A stretch of 64,000 bases of DNA from Streptomyces sp. STR69 (GCF_024519455.1 NZ_JALJRY010000009.1:153068-217067); one strand, 5' to 3'. Positions 41,765 to 51,285 are shown, counted from the stretch's first letter. Numbers and translations are program-made. The notes: generated by a model not told the origin, from the sequence alone.

Positions 41765-42601
41765 ATGGCGAACTACACCGCCGCCGACGTCAAGAAGCTC
41801 CGTGAGCTCACCGGCGCCGGCATGATGGACTGCAAGAAGGCGCTGGACGAGGCCGACGGCAACGTCGAGAAGGCCGTCGAGGCGCTCCGTATCAAGGGCC
41901 AGAAGGGCGTCGCCAAGCGCGAGGGCCGCTCCGCCGAGAACGGCGCCGTGGTCTCCGTCATCGCCGACGACAACACCTCCGGTGTCCTGGTCGAGCTGAA
42001 GTGCGAGACGGACTTCGTCGCCAAGGGCGAGAAGTTCCAGTCCGTCGCCAACCAGATCGCGCAGCACGTCGCCGCGACCTCCCCGGCCGACATCGCGGCG
42101 CTCCTCGCGTCCGAGATCGAGTCCGGCAAGACGGTCCAGGCGTTTGTCGACGAGGCCAACGCGAACCTGGGCGAGAAGATCGTCCTGGACCGCTTCGCCC
42201 AGTACGCCGACGGCTACGTCTCCGCGTACATGCACCGCACGATGCCCGACCTGCCCCCGCAGATCGGTGTCCTCGTCGAGCTGGACAAGCCGAACGCCGA
42301 GGTCGCCCGCGGTGTCGCCCAGCACATCGCCGCCTTCGCGCCGAAGTACCTGGCCAAGGACGACGTGCCGGCCGAGGTCGTCGAGTCCGAGCGCCGTATC
42401 GCCGAGGAGACCACCCGCGCCGAGGGCAAGCCCGAGGCCGCGCTCGCCAAGATCGTCGAGGGTCGCGTCAACGGCTTCTTCAAGGACGCGACGCTGCTCG
42501 GCCAGCCGTACGCGCTCGACCCCAAGAAGTCCGTCCAGAAGGTTCTGGACGAGGCGGGTGTCACCCTGAAGCGCTTCACGCGCATCAAGGTCGGCATCTG
42601 A
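41765..42601 (+). CDS. tsf: Translation elongation factor EF-Ts
   Basis: A 278-residue nucleotide exchange factor for EF-Tu. MANYTAADVKKLRELTGAGMMDCKKALDEADGNVEKAVEALR (UBA-like) and LVELKCETDFVAKGEKF are diagnostic; the C-terminal module ends in VTLKRFTRIKVGI. It follows rpsB after an attenuator-like hairpin. Confidence 0.97.
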   Translation: MANYTAADVKKLRELTGAGMMDCKKALDEADGNVEKAVEALRIKGQKGVAKREGRSAENGAVVSVIADDNTSGVLVELKCETDFVAKGEKFQSVANQIAQHVAATSPADIAALLASEIESGKTVQAFVDEANANLGEKIVLDRFAQYADGYVSAYMHRTMPDLPPQIGVLVELDKPNAEVARGVAQHIAAFAPKYLAKDDVPAEVVESERRIAEETTRAEGKPEAALAKIVEGRVNGFFKDATLLGQPYALDPKKSVQKVLDEAGVTLKRFTRIKVGI

Positions 42602-42805
42602 GTCCGTACCGCGATCGACGCGCGGCGCCCGGCGGAATCCCGCTAGGGTCGTCAGCAGTCGGCCCGGTACGCCGTCGCGCACGCGCGCGTGGCGGACGAC
42701 AGCAGATCTGACGAGGAGGCCATTGCCGAGCATGGGATGCGACAGACACCCCACCGGCAGTGGCCTTCTTCGTATGTGCGACCACGTAAAAGAGGCGAGA
42801 ACGTC

Positions 42806-43564
42806 ATGACCACCAAGGCCCAGAAGAGCGACGACGGCAAGGTACGCGGCAGGTTCATGTTGAAGCTGTCCGGAGAGGCCTTCTCCGGCGGCGGGGGCCT
42901 GGGCGTCGACCCCGATGTGGTGCACAAGATCGCCCGTGAGATCGCGGCCGTCGTCCGGGACGGCGCGGAGGTCGCCGTCGTCATCGGCGGCGGCAACTTC
43001 TTCCGCGGTGCCGAACTCCAGCAGCGCGGCATGGACCGGGCCCGCTCCGACTACATGGGCATGCTCGGCACCGTGATGAACTGCCTCGCCCTCCAGGACT
43101 TCCTGGAGAAGGAGGGCATCGACAGCCGCGTCCAGACCGCCATCACCATGGGCCAGGTCGCCGAGCCGTACATCCCGCTGCGCGCCGTGCGCCACCTGGA
43201 GAAGGGCCGCGTGGTCATCTTCGGCGCCGGTATGGGCATGCCGTACTTCTCCACCGACACCACCGCCGCCCAGCGCGCCCTGGAGATCAACGCCGAGGCG
43301 CTGCTCATGGGCAAGAACGGGGTGGACGGGGTCTACGACTCCGACCCGAAGACGAACTCGGAGGCGGTCAAGTTCGACGCGCTCAGCTACGGCGAGGTCA
43401 TCACCCAGGACCTCAAGGTCGCGGACATGACCGCCATCACCCTGTGCCGCGACAACAAGCTTCCGATCCTGGTCTTCGAGCTTCTGGCGGAGGGCAATAT
43501 CGCCCGCGCCGTCAAGGGTGAGAAGATCGGCACGCTTGTGGGTGACCAAGGCAGCCAGGGCTGA
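42806..43564 (+). CDS. pyrH: Uridylate (UMP) kinase PyrH
   Basis: A 252-residue amino-acid-kinase-family enzyme that makes UDP. RFMLKLSGEAFSGGGGLGVDP, VVIGGGNFFRG and YFSTDTTAAQRALEINAEALLMGKNGVDGVYDSDP are family motifs. The ATG after GAGGCGAGAACGTC is used; an upstream GTG frame adds 39 doubtful residues. Confidence 0.96.
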   Translation: MTTKAQKSDDGKVRGRFMLKLSGEAFSGGGGLGVDPDVVHKIAREIAAVVRDGAEVAVVIGGGNFFRGAELQQRGMDRARSDYMGMLGTVMNCLALQDFLEKEGIDSRVQTAITMGQVAEPYIPLRAVRHLEKGRVVIFGAGMGMPYFSTDTTAAQRALEINAEALLMGKNGVDGVYDSDPKTNSEAVKFDALSYGEVITQDLKVADMTAITLCRDNKLPILVFELLAEGNIARAVKGEKIGTLVGDQGSQG

Positions 43565-43688
43565 TGACCCTGACCGGGGGATGGACAATGTCCTGCCGGT
43601 CGGGAACCGTGCAGGAAGAAGACGCGACGCAGCCGGCCGCCGACACAGCACAGCAGCCGGGCCTACTCAAGACACGCAGGAGCAAGTG

Positions 43689-44246
43689 GTGATCGAAGAG
43701 ACCCTCCTCGAAGCCGAGGAGAAGATGGAGAAGGCCGTCGTGGTCGCCAAGGAGGACTTCGCCGCGATCCGCACCGGCCGTGCGCACCCGGCGATGTTCA
43801 ACAAGATCGTGGCCGACTACTACGGCGCACTGACACCGATCAACCAGCTGGCTTCGTTCTCCGTGCCGGAGCCGCGCATGGCCGTGGTGACCCCGTTCGA
43901 CAAGAGCGCGCTGCGCAACATCGAACAGGCGATCCGCGACTCGGACCTCGGCGTCAACCCGAGTAACGACGGCAACATCATCCGTGTGACGTTCCCCGAG
44001 CTGACGCAGGACCGCCGCAAGGAGTACATCAAGGTCGCCAAGACCAAGGCCGAGGACTCCAAGATCTCGATCCGTTCCATCCGCCGCAAGGCCAAGGAAG
44101 CGATCGACAAGGCGATCAAGGACGGCGACATCGGCGAGGACGAGGGTCGCCGCGCCGAGAAGGAGCTCGACGACACCACGGCGAAGTACGTCGCCCAGGT
44201 GGACGAACTCCTCAAGCACAAGGAAGCGGAGCTGCTCGAGGTCTGA
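43689..44246 (+). CDS. frr: Ribosome recycling factor
   Basis: A 185-residue factor that splits post-termination ribosomes with EF-G. IEETLLEAEEKMEKAVVVAKEDFAAIRTGRAHPAMFNKI and ISIRSIRRKAKEAI are diagnostic. The second of two consecutive GTG codons (43686, 43689) is the likely start, six bases after AGGAG. Its TGA overlaps the cdsA ATG by one base. Confidence 0.96.
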   Translation: MIEETLLEAEEKMEKAVVVAKEDFAAIRTGRAHPAMFNKIVADYYGALTPINQLASFSVPEPRMAVVTPFDKSALRNIEQAIRDSDLGVNPSNDGNIIRVTFPELTQDRRKEYIKVAKTKAEDSKISIRSIRRKAKEAIDKAIKDGDIGEDEGRRAEKELDDTTAKYVAQVDELLKHKEAELLEV

Positions 44247-45436
44247 TGAACGACTCTTCCTGGGGGGCACCGCCACAAGCCGGGTACTGGGGGCCGTCCG
44301 ACCAGGGGCCTGTCCAGGGGGCTGCCCCGGCGGGTCCCACGTACGATGCGCCTGAGGCGCAGCAGACTCGCCCCATGCCCATCGTGCCCGACGAGCCCGC
44401 ATACGGCGGACACCAGGATGACGACCGGGGGGCCGCTCGGCTGAGCGGCCCCTTGTTCCGCGACGAGACGCAGCGACCGCCGTACGACGTACGGCAGTCG
44501 CCGTCGTACGACCCGCGGACGCAGCCCTCTGACACGCCGCAGGCGCAGCCCTACGGGGCGGTGCCGCAGAATCCGGAGCCCATGCCCGACGTCCCGCCAC
44601 CGGCGCCCGCCCCGCAGAAGAAGAGCGCGGGCCGGGACCTGGGTGCGGCCATAGGCGTCGGGGTCGGGCTCGCCGTGGTGATCGTCGCGTCCCTCTTCGT
44701 GGTGAAGGCCGCGTTCGTCGGAGTGATAGCGGTCGCCGTCGTGGTCGGTCTCTGGGAGCTCACCTCGCGGCTCCAGGAGCGCAAGGGCATCAAGGCGCCC
44801 CTCGTGCCCCTGGCGGTCGGCGGTGCGGCGATGGTCGTCGCCGGTTACGTCCGGGGTGCGGAGGGCGCCTGGGTCGCCATGGCGCTCACGGCGCTCGCCG
44901 TCCTCGTATGGCGGATGACGGAACAGCCGGAGGGCTACCTCAAGGACGTCACGGCGGGCGTCTTCGCGGCGTTCTACGTGCCGTTCCTGGCCACGTTCGT
45001 CGCCCTGATGCTCACCGCCGAAGACGGCGCCTGGCGGGTCCTCACGTTCCTGCTGCTGACCGTCGTCAGCGACACCGGGGCGTACGCCATCGGCTGGCGC
45101 TTCGGCACACACAAGCTCGCTCCGCGCATCAGCCCCGGAAAGACCCGCGAGGGCCTGTTCGGGGCGGTGTCCTTCGCGATGGTGGCGGGCGCGCTGTGCA
45201 TGCAGTTCCTGATCGACGACGGCAGTTGGTGGCAGGGCCTCGTCCTGGGCCTCGCGGTCGCGGCCAGCGCCACGCTCGGCGACCTCGGCGAGTCCATGAT
45301 CAAGCGGGACCTCGGCATCAAGGACATGGGCACGCTGCTGCCGGGCCACGGCGGCATCATGGACCGGCTGGACTCCTTGCTGCCGACGGCGCCGGTGGTG
45401 TGGCTGCTGCTGGTGCTGTTCGTCGGATCCGGCTGA
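44246..45436 (+). CDS. cdsA: Phosphatidate cytidylyltransferase CdsA
   Basis: A 396-residue membrane enzyme that makes CDP-diacylglycerol. The first 130 residues are a hydrophilic Pro/Gln-rich extension (QPSDTPQAQPYGAVPQNPE). About eight membrane helices follow, ending with the family signature GDLGESMIKRDLGIKDMGTLLPGHGGIMDRLDSLL. Translation is coupled to frr. Confidence 0.94.
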   Translation: MNDSSWGAPPQAGYWGPSDQGPVQGAAPAGPTYDAPEAQQTRPMPIVPDEPAYGGHQDDDRGAARLSGPLFRDETQRPPYDVRQSPSYDPRTQPSDTPQAQPYGAVPQNPEPMPDVPPPAPAPQKKSAGRDLGAAIGVGVGLAVVIVASLFVVKAAFVGVIAVAVVVGLWELTSRLQERKGIKAPLVPLAVGGAAMVVAGYVRGAEGAWVAMALTALAVLVWRMTEQPEGYLKDVTAGVFAAFYVPFLATFVALMLTAEDGAWRVLTFLLLTVVSDTGAYAIGWRFGTHKLAPRISPGKTREGLFGAVSFAMVAGALCMQFLIDDGSWWQGLVLGLAVAASATLGDLGESMIKRDLGIKDMGTLLPGHGGIMDRLDSLLPTAPVVWLLLVLFVGSG

Positions 45437-45443
45437 GAGCCTA

Positions 45444-45468
45444 CAAAACCAGCTGACCTGTGGTTTTG
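45444..45468 (+). terminator. Hairpin between cdsA and rlmN
   Basis: CAAAACCA (45444-45451), nine bases and TGGTTTTG (45461-45468). It is unusually A/T-rich for this genome and starts seven bases after the cdsA stop. Confidence 0.6.
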
Positions 45469-45536
45469 CGTACGAGGGGCTCGTTGTCCACAGGGCGGCG
45501 AGTCCCTCTTCGTATGTCTGCGACACTGGTAGGGCC

Positions 45537-46643
45537 ATGCCTAAGCCCGGAGAACTCACATTCGTCGCCCCCCGCGGAGCCCAGAAGCCGCCGCGGCACC
45601 TTGCCGATCTCACGCCCGCCGAGCGCAAGGAAGCCGTTGCCGCGATCGGCGAGAAGCCGTTTCGCGCCAAGCAGCTCTCGCAGCACTACTTCGCGCGCCT
45701 CGCGCACGACCCCGCGGAGTGGACCGACATCCCCGCCGGTTCGCGCGCCAAGCTGCAGGAAGCGCTGCTTCCCGAGCTGATGACCGTCGTACGGCATCTG
45801 TCGACCGACCAGGAGACCACCCGCAAGACGCTGTGGCGGCTGTTCGACGGGACGCTCGTCGAGTCGGTGCTGATGCGGTACCCGGACCGGGTCACCATGT
45901 GCATCAGCTCGCAGGCGGGCTGCGGGATGAACTGCCCGTTCTGTGCGACTGGTCAGGCCGGCCTGGACCGCAATCTGTCCACCGGTGAGATCGTGCACCA
46001 GATCGTGGACGGCATGCGGGCGCTGCGGGACGGCGAGATCCCGGGCGGTCCGGCCCGGCTCTCCAACATCGTCTTCATGGGCATGGGCGAGCCCCTCGCC
46101 AACTACAAGCGGGTCGTCCAGTCCATCCGCGCCCTCACCGACCCCGAGCCGGACGGCCTCGGCCTCTCGCAGCGCGGGATCACCGTCTCGACGGTCGGAC
46201 TGGTCCCGGCGATCCACCGGTTCTCCGACGAGGGCTTCAAGTGCCGGCTCGCGATCTCGCTGCACGCGCCCGACGACGACCTGCGCGACACCCTGGTCCC
46301 CGTGAACACCCGGTGGAAGGTCCGTGAGGTCCTCGACGCGGGCTGGGAGTACGCGGCGAAGTCGGGGCGCCGGCTGTCCATCGAGTACGCGCTGATCCGT
46401 GACATCAACGACCAGGCGTGGCGCGGTGACCGGCTGGGCCGCCTCCTCAAGGGCAAGCCCGTGCACGTCAACCTGATCCCGCTGAACCCGACGCCCGGCT
46501 CCAAGTGGACGGCCTCCCGCCCCGAGGACGAGAAGGCGTTCGTCGAGGCCATCGCGGCCCACGGGGTGCCGGTCACCGTCCGGGACACCCGTGGCCAGGA
46601 GATCGACGGAGCGTGCGGTCAGCTCGCGGCCACCGAGCGGTAA
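45537..46643 (+). CDS. rlmN: Dual-specificity 23S rRNA/tRNA adenine-C2 methyltransferase RlmN
   Basis: A 368-residue radical-SAM enzyme making m2A2503 in 23S rRNA and m2A37 in tRNAs. The CxxxCxxC cluster is CGMNCPFC (Cys129, 133, 136); FMGMGEPLANY and TVSTVGLVPAI are family motifs; the second catalytic cysteine is Cys360 (DGACGQL). It lies alone, before the TPP riboswitch. Confidence 0.96.
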   Translation: MPKPGELTFVAPRGAQKPPRHLADLTPAERKEAVAAIGEKPFRAKQLSQHYFARLAHDPAEWTDIPAGSRAKLQEALLPELMTVVRHLSTDQETTRKTLWRLFDGTLVESVLMRYPDRVTMCISSQAGCGMNCPFCATGQAGLDRNLSTGEIVHQIVDGMRALRDGEIPGGPARLSNIVFMGMGEPLANYKRVVQSIRALTDPEPDGLGLSQRGITVSTVGLVPAIHRFSDEGFKCRLAISLHAPDDDLRDTLVPVNTRWKVREVLDAGWEYAAKSGRRLSIEYALIRDINDQAWRGDRLGRLLKGKPVHVNLIPLNPTPGSKWTASRPEDEKAFVEAIAAHGVPVTVRDTRGQEIDGACGQLAATER

Positions 46644-46679
46644 TCTTCACCCGTACCACCTGTACGTACACCTTCATAT

Positions 46680-46770
46680 CCGACAGGGGAGCGCGCAGCG
46701 CTGAGAGTGCGGCAATCGGGCCGCAGACCCTCTGAACCTCGCCCAGGTCATTCTGGGTAGGAAGTTCGGT
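46680..46770 (+). promoter_or_regulatory. TPP riboswitch (THI element)
   Basis: GACAGGGGAGC, then GCTGAGAGTGCGG, the variable P3 arm, CGCAGACCCTCTGAACCT, and CCAGGTCATTCTGGGTAGG-AAG match the conserved thi-box order and spacing. It ends 8 bases before the binding-protein GTG, so repression by thiamine pyrophosphate probably acts on translation initiation, and it controls all three transport genes. Confidence 0.95.
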
Positions 46771-46777
46771 CATCACC

Positions 46778-47857
46778 GTGAACACCAAGAAGTACTGTGC
46801 TGTGCTCGTCGGCCTCGGCCTGGTCACGCTCTCCGCGTGCGGGTCGGGGTCGGACCAGGGCAGCGGCTCCGGATCCGACAAGACCGTCACCCTCGTCAGC
46901 CACGACTCGTGGGCCGTCTCGAAGAGCGTCCTCAAGGACTTCGAGAAGCAGTCCGGCTACACCGTCAAGGTCCTCAAGGACGGCGACGCCGGACAGGCCG
47001 TCAACAAGGCGATCCTGACCAAGGGCAACCCCCAGGGCGACGTCTTCTTCGGCGTCGACAACACCCTGCTGTCCCGCGCGCTCGACAACGGCCTCTTCCA
47101 GTCCTACGACGCGAAGGGCTCCGCCACCGTCAAGCCCGCGTACCGCGTCGACGAGACCAAGCACCGGGTCACGCCCATCGACACCGGCGACATCTGCGTC
47201 AACTACGACAAGGCCTACTTCAGCAAGCACAAGCTGACCCCGCCGACCTCCTTCGCGGACCTCGTCAAGCCCGAGTACAAGAACCTCCTCGTCACCGAGA
47301 ACGCCGCCACCTCCTCACCAGGCCTCGGCTTCCTGCTGGGCAGCGCGGCCCAGTTCGGGGACGACGGTTGGCAGGCGTACTGGAAGAAGCTCCAGGCCAA
47401 CGGCGTCAAGGTCGTCGACGGCTGGGAGCAGGCCTACGACCAGGAGTTCTCCGGCTCGGCGGGCGGCAAGAAGGCGGGCGGTGACCGGCCCCTCGTCGTC
47501 TCGTACGCCTCCTCGCCGCCCGCCGAGGTCATCTACGCCGACCCGAAGCCGACCACCGCGCCCACCGGGGTGTCGTACGGCACCTGCTTCCGCCAGACCG
47601 AGTACGCGGGACTGCTCAGCAACGCCAAGAACACCAAGGGCGGCAAGGCCTTCATCGACTTCCTGCTCACCAAGAAGTTCCAGCAGGACATGCCGCTCAA
47701 CATGTTCGTCTACCCGGTGATCGAAGGCGCCCAGGTGCCGCAGGAGTTCGTCGAGTACGGTCGCCAGGCCCCGGACCCCGAGACCATGGCCCCCGCGAAG
47801 ATCGCCGCCAACCGGGACCAGTGGGTCAAGTCGTGGACCTCGCTCGTACTGAAGTAG
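46778..47857 (+). CDS. thiB: Thiamine ABC transporter substrate-binding lipoprotein
   Basis: A 359-residue class II binding protein. The signal peptide ends in lipobox LSAC (Cys21). VTLVSHDSWAVSKSVLKDFEKQSGYTVKVLKDGDAGQ and GDVFFGVDNTLLSRAL match the ThiB family, which binds thiamine, TMP or TPP. The TPP riboswitch directly upstream supports this ligand. Overlaps thiP. Confidence 0.93.
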   Translation: MNTKKYCAVLVGLGLVTLSACGSGSDQGSGSGSDKTVTLVSHDSWAVSKSVLKDFEKQSGYTVKVLKDGDAGQAVNKAILTKGNPQGDVFFGVDNTLLSRALDNGLFQSYDAKGSATVKPAYRVDETKHRVTPIDTGDICVNYDKAYFSKHKLTPPTSFADLVKPEYKNLLVTENAATSSPGLGFLLGSAAQFGDDGWQAYWKKLQANGVKVVDGWEQAYDQEFSGSAGGKKAGGDRPLVVSYASSPPAEVIYADPKPTTAPTGVSYGTCFRQTEYAGLLSNAKNTKGGKAFIDFLLTKKFQQDMPLNMFVYPVIEGAQVPQEFVEYGRQAPDPETMAPAKIAANRDQWVKSWTSLVLK

Positions 47858-49503
47858 CCCCAGGCAGGACGCGCACGGGGAATGTGACGCGGCTCGGCCT
47901 CATGGCCCTCCCCGTCGCGTTCTTCGCGGTGTTCTTCGCCTACCCGGTCGCCGCGATCGTCGCGCGCGGCCTGAAGGCGGACGGCGTCTGGCAGTTGGGC
48001 CGGATCGGGGACGTGCTGGCCCAGTCCGACATCCGGCACGTCCTGTGGTTCACCACCTGGCAGGCGCTCGCCTCGACCGCGCTCACGCTGCTGATCGCGC
48101 TCCCCGGCGCGTATGTCTTCGCGCGCTTCGACTTCCCCGGAAGGCATGTGCTGCGGGCCGTCGTGACGGTCCCCTTCGTGCTGCCCACGGTCGTCGTCGG
48201 TACGGCGTTCCTCGCGCTCGTCGGCCGGGGCGGACTCCTCGACGACCTGTGGGGCGTACGGCTGGACACCACCGTGTGGGCCATCCTGCTCGCGCACGTC
48301 TTCTTCAACTACGCGGTCGTCGTACGGACGGTGGGCGGCCTCTGGGCACAGCTCGACCCGCGTCAGGAGGAGGCCGCGCGGATGCTCGGCGCGTCCCGGC
48401 TGCGGGCCTGGCGGAAGGTGACGCTGCCCGCGCTCGCCCCCGCCGTGGCCGCCGCCGCGCTGATGGTCTTCCTCTTCACCTTCACCTCCTTCGGCGTGGT
48501 GCAGATCCTCGGCGGGCCGACCTTCTCGACCCTCGAAGTGGAGATCTACCGCCAGACCTCCGAGATCTTCGACCTCTCCACGGCGGCTGTGCTGACGATC
48601 GTCCAGTTCGCCGCGGTGGGTACGATCCTCGCCGTCCACGCCTGGACGGTACGGCGACGGGAGACGGCCCTACGGCTCGTGGACCCGGCGGTGACCGCAC
48701 GGCGCCCGCGTGGAGCCGGCCAGTGGTTCCTGCTCGCCGGAGTGCTGGTCTCCGTCCTGCTGCTGCTCGTGCTGCCGCTCGCCGTGCTGGTCCAACGGTC
48801 GCTCGGCACACCGGACTTCGGCTACTACCGGGCGCTGACCCACGACGACGGCGGCACCTTCCTGGTCCCGCCGATCGCCGCGATCGGCAACTCGCTGGAG
48901 TACGCCGTCGCCGCCACTGCCATCGCCGTGGTGATCGGAGGGCTCGCCGCCGCGGCCCTGACCCGGCGCGACGCCGGGCGGCTGGTGCGGGGCTTCGATG
49001 CGCTGCTGATGCTGCCGCTCGGGGTGTCGGCGGTGACCGTCGGCTTCGGGTTTCTGATCTCGCTCGACAAACCCCCGGTGGATCTGCGGAGTTCATGGAT
49101 CCTGGTGCCGCTCGCGCAGGCGCTGGTCGGCGTCCCCTTCGTCGTACGGACCATGCTGCCCGTGCTGCGGGCGGTGGACGGGCGGCTGCGGGAGGCGGCG
49201 GCCGTGCTCGGGGCCTCGCCCTGGCGGGTGTGGCGGGAGGTCGATCTGCCCCTCGTACGGCGGGCGTTGCTGATCGCCGCCGGGTTCGCGTTCGCGGTGT
49301 CGCTGGGGGAGTTCGGGGCGACCGTGTTCATCGCCCGGCCCGACAACCCGACGCTGCCGGTCGCGGTGGCCCGGCTGCTGTCCCGGCCCGGTGATCTCAA
49401 CTACGGCCAGGCGATGGCCCTTTCGACGATTCTGATGGTGGTGTGCGCGGTGGCCCTGCTGGTCCTTGAGCGGCTGCGCACCGACCGGACGGGGGAGTTC
49501 TAG
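47833..49503 (+). CDS. thiP: Thiamine ABC transporter permease
   Basis: A 556-residue double-domain permease with about twelve helices in two homologous halves, each with an EAA-type loop (EEAARMLGASRLRAWRKVTLPALAP and REAAAVLGASPWRVWREVDLPLVRR). Length equals E. coli ThiP plus a small tail. The start overlaps thiB: GTG at 47833 or 47821; neither has a strong RBS, so coupling is likely. Confidence 0.92.
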   Translation: MDLARTEVAPGRTRTGNVTRLGLMALPVAFFAVFFAYPVAAIVARGLKADGVWQLGRIGDVLAQSDIRHVLWFTTWQALASTALTLLIALPGAYVFARFDFPGRHVLRAVVTVPFVLPTVVVGTAFLALVGRGGLLDDLWGVRLDTTVWAILLAHVFFNYAVVVRTVGGLWAQLDPRQEEAARMLGASRLRAWRKVTLPALAPAVAAAALMVFLFTFTSFGVVQILGGPTFSTLEVEIYRQTSEIFDLSTAAVLTIVQFAAVGTILAVHAWTVRRRETALRLVDPAVTARRPRGAGQWFLLAGVLVSVLLLLVLPLAVLVQRSLGTPDFGYYRALTHDDGGTFLVPPIAAIGNSLEYAVAATAIAVVIGGLAAAALTRRDAGRLVRGFDALLMLPLGVSAVTVGFGFLISLDKPPVDLRSSWILVPLAQALVGVPFVVRTMLPVLRAVDGRLREAAAVLGASPWRVWREVDLPLVRRALLIAAGFAFAVSLGEFGATVFIARPDNPTLPVAVARLLSRPGDLNYGQAMALSTILMVVCAVALLVLERLRTDRTGEF

Positions 49504-50526
49504 ATGCTGCTCGGTCTTGAGAGCGCGACCGTACGGTTCGGCGGGCGGCCCGTGCTCGACGCCGTGGACCTCGGGGTCGCCGAGCACGAGATCGTGTGTG
49601 TGCTCGGGCCCAGCGGCAGCGGCAAGTCCACGCTGCTGCGGGTGGTGGCCGGGCTGCAACCCCTGGACTCCGGGCGGGTGTTGCTCGACGGACGTGACCA
49701 GGCCGGGGTGCCCGCGCACAAGCGGGGGGTGGGTCTGATGTTCCAGGACCATCAGCTGTTCCCGCAGCGGGACGTGGCCGGCAACGTGGCCTTCGGACCG
49801 CGTATGCACGGGGCGTCGAGGCGGCAACAGGAAGCTCAGGTGGGGGAGTTGCTCGACCTCGTCGGCCTCCCGGGTGCCGCCCGCCGTGCCGTCGCGGGGC
49901 TGTCCGGCGGTGAGCAGCAGCGGGTGGCGCTCGCCCGCGCCCTCGCGCCCCGCCCCCGGCTCCTCATGCTCGACGAGCCGCTCGGCCAGCTCGACCGGTC
50001 ACTGCGGGAGCGGCTGGTCGTCGAACTCCGGGAGCTGTTCGGGGCGTTGGGCACGACCGTGCTCGCGGTCACGCACGACCAGGGCGAGGCGTTCGCGCTG
50101 GCCGACCGGGTCGTGGTGATGCGGGACGGGCGGATCGCTCAGTCCGGTACGCCACTTGAGGTCTGGCAGCGCCCCGCCGACGAGTTCGTGGCCCGTTTCC
50201 TCGGCTTCGACAACGTGGTGGGGGCCACGGTCGCCGGAGAGGCCGCCGACACCCCCTGGGGCAAGGTCCCGGTCCCCGACGACGCCCCCCAGGGCGCCCG
50301 CACGCTTCTGGTACGCCCCGCGGGCGTCCGCCTGGTCCCCGCCGACGAGGGCCTGCGCTGCACGGTCGCCGCCCGCACCTTCAGGGGCACCCATGTCGCC
50401 GTACAACTGCAGCCGGAGGGCGCGCCGCGGCTTGAGGCGGCGTGTGCGCTGCGGGAGGCGCCGGAGGTCGGGGACACGGTCGGGGTGGAGTTCGACGCGG
50501 CCGAGATCGTCGTACTCGACGGCTAG
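49504..50526 (+). CDS. thiQ: Thiamine-type ABC transporter ATPase
   Basis: A 340-residue importer ATPase. Walker A GPSGSGKST, Q-loop MFQDHQLFPQRDVAGNVAFG, signature LSGGEQQRVALARALAPRPRLLMLDEPLGQLD, H-loop VTHDQ. It is about 100 residues longer than E. coli ThiQ; the extra C-terminus (VRPAGVRLVPADEGLRCTVAARTFRG) looks like a TOBE domain. ATG directly follows the thiP stop. The stop codon is tandemly duplicated. Confidence 0.93.
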   Translation: MLLGLESATVRFGGRPVLDAVDLGVAEHEIVCVLGPSGSGKSTLLRVVAGLQPLDSGRVLLDGRDQAGVPAHKRGVGLMFQDHQLFPQRDVAGNVAFGPRMHGASRRQQEAQVGELLDLVGLPGAARRAVAGLSGGEQQRVALARALAPRPRLLMLDEPLGQLDRSLRERLVVELRELFGALGTTVLAVTHDQGEAFALADRVVVMRDGRIAQSGTPLEVWQRPADEFVARFLGFDNVVGATVAGEAADTPWGKVPVPDDAPQGARTLLVRPAGVRLVPADEGLRCTVAARTFRGTHVAVQLQPEGAPRLEAACALREAPEVGDTVGVEFDAAEIVVLDG

Positions 50527-50545
50527 AAGACGACGGCTGGAAGAC
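50518..50545 (+). repeat. 14-bp tandem duplication over the thiQ stop codon
   Basis: GACGGCTAGAAGAC (50518-50531) is followed directly by GACGGCTGGAAGAC (50532-50545), 13 of 14 bases identical. The stop TAG became TGG in the second copy. Confidence 0.9.
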
Positions 50546-50551
50546 ATGCGT

Positions 50552-50582
50552 GTGGCCCGTCCCCACGAACCGGACGGGCCAC
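50552..50582. terminator. Bidirectional terminator between thiQ and the LAETG gene
   Basis: GTGGCCCGTCC and GGACGGGCCAC form a perfect 11-bp stem with a nine-base loop between convergent genes. Confidence 0.85.
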
Positions 50583-50601
50583 GACAGCAACAGCGGTCGG
50601 A

Positions 50602-51285
50602 TCAGCGGCCGTTGGTCGCACCGCGGCGGCGCATGCCGTAGTAGACGGCTCCGCCGCCCGCGACGACGAACGCGCCCGCGATACCGGCGATCATGCCGGT
50701 GTTGGAGTTGGCACCGGTCTCGGCGAGGTTCGAGCTACCGGCCGCCGGAGACGGCGCGTTGTCCGTCGTCGTGGCGGGGGGGGTGCTGCTGCTCTCCGAG
50801 GCCGACGGGGTCGGGGTGTCGGACTCGGCCGGGGTCGAGGGGGTCTCCGACGGGGTGGGAGAAGCCTCGGTCGGAGTCGGGGAGGGCGACTCCGTGGCGC
50901 AGGCCTTGGACGGGGTGGTCAGGTTCGGCGAGATGTCCTTGTCGACCTTGTTGCCGGCCTTGACGTGGACGCGGTACGTGGCGTTCGGCTGCCAGGCCTC
51001 GGAGAAGGTGACGGTGACGCCCTTGGCCGAGCCCTTGACGGGCGTGGCATCGCCGATCTGCTTGGCGTCGGAGCCGTTGTTCTCCAGGAACACCGTGATG
51101 GTCGCCTCGGTGCCCGAGGCGTCATTGTCGGTGACGGTGATGACACCGTTGGAGCCGTCGCAGCTGGCCGAGGCGGAGAAGTCGCCGATTTCACAGGCGA
51201 GCGCGTTGCCCGCGAATCCGAGCGCGAGCGCGGCCGAGGCGGACGCGACACCGAGGATGCGTACGGAACGTCGAGATATGGACAC
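50602..51285 (-). CDS. Sortase-anchored cell-wall protein with LAETG motif
   Basis: A 227-residue secreted protein. Signal peptide (VRILGVASASAALALGFAGNALA), a 100-residue beta-type domain with three Cys (CEIG, CDGS, KACA), a Ser/Thr/Pro stalk (about 130-190), then LAETG, a hydrophobic helix (MIAGIAGAFVVAGGGAVYYGM) and RRR. Streptomyces class E sortases recognise LAxTG, as in long chaplins. The domain itself is not recognised. A strong vegetative promoter lies upstream. Confidence 0.9.
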   Translation of the reverse strand: MSISRRSVRILGVASASAALALGFAGNALACEIGDFSASASCDGSNGVITVTDNDASGTEATITVFLENNGSDAKQIGDATPVKGSAKGVTVTFSEAWQPNATYRVHVKAGNKVDKDISPNLTTPSKACATESPSPTPTEASPTPSETPSTPAESDTPTPSASESSSTPPATTTDNAPSPAAGSSNLAETGANSNTGMIAGIAGAFVVAGGGAVYYGMRRRGATNGR

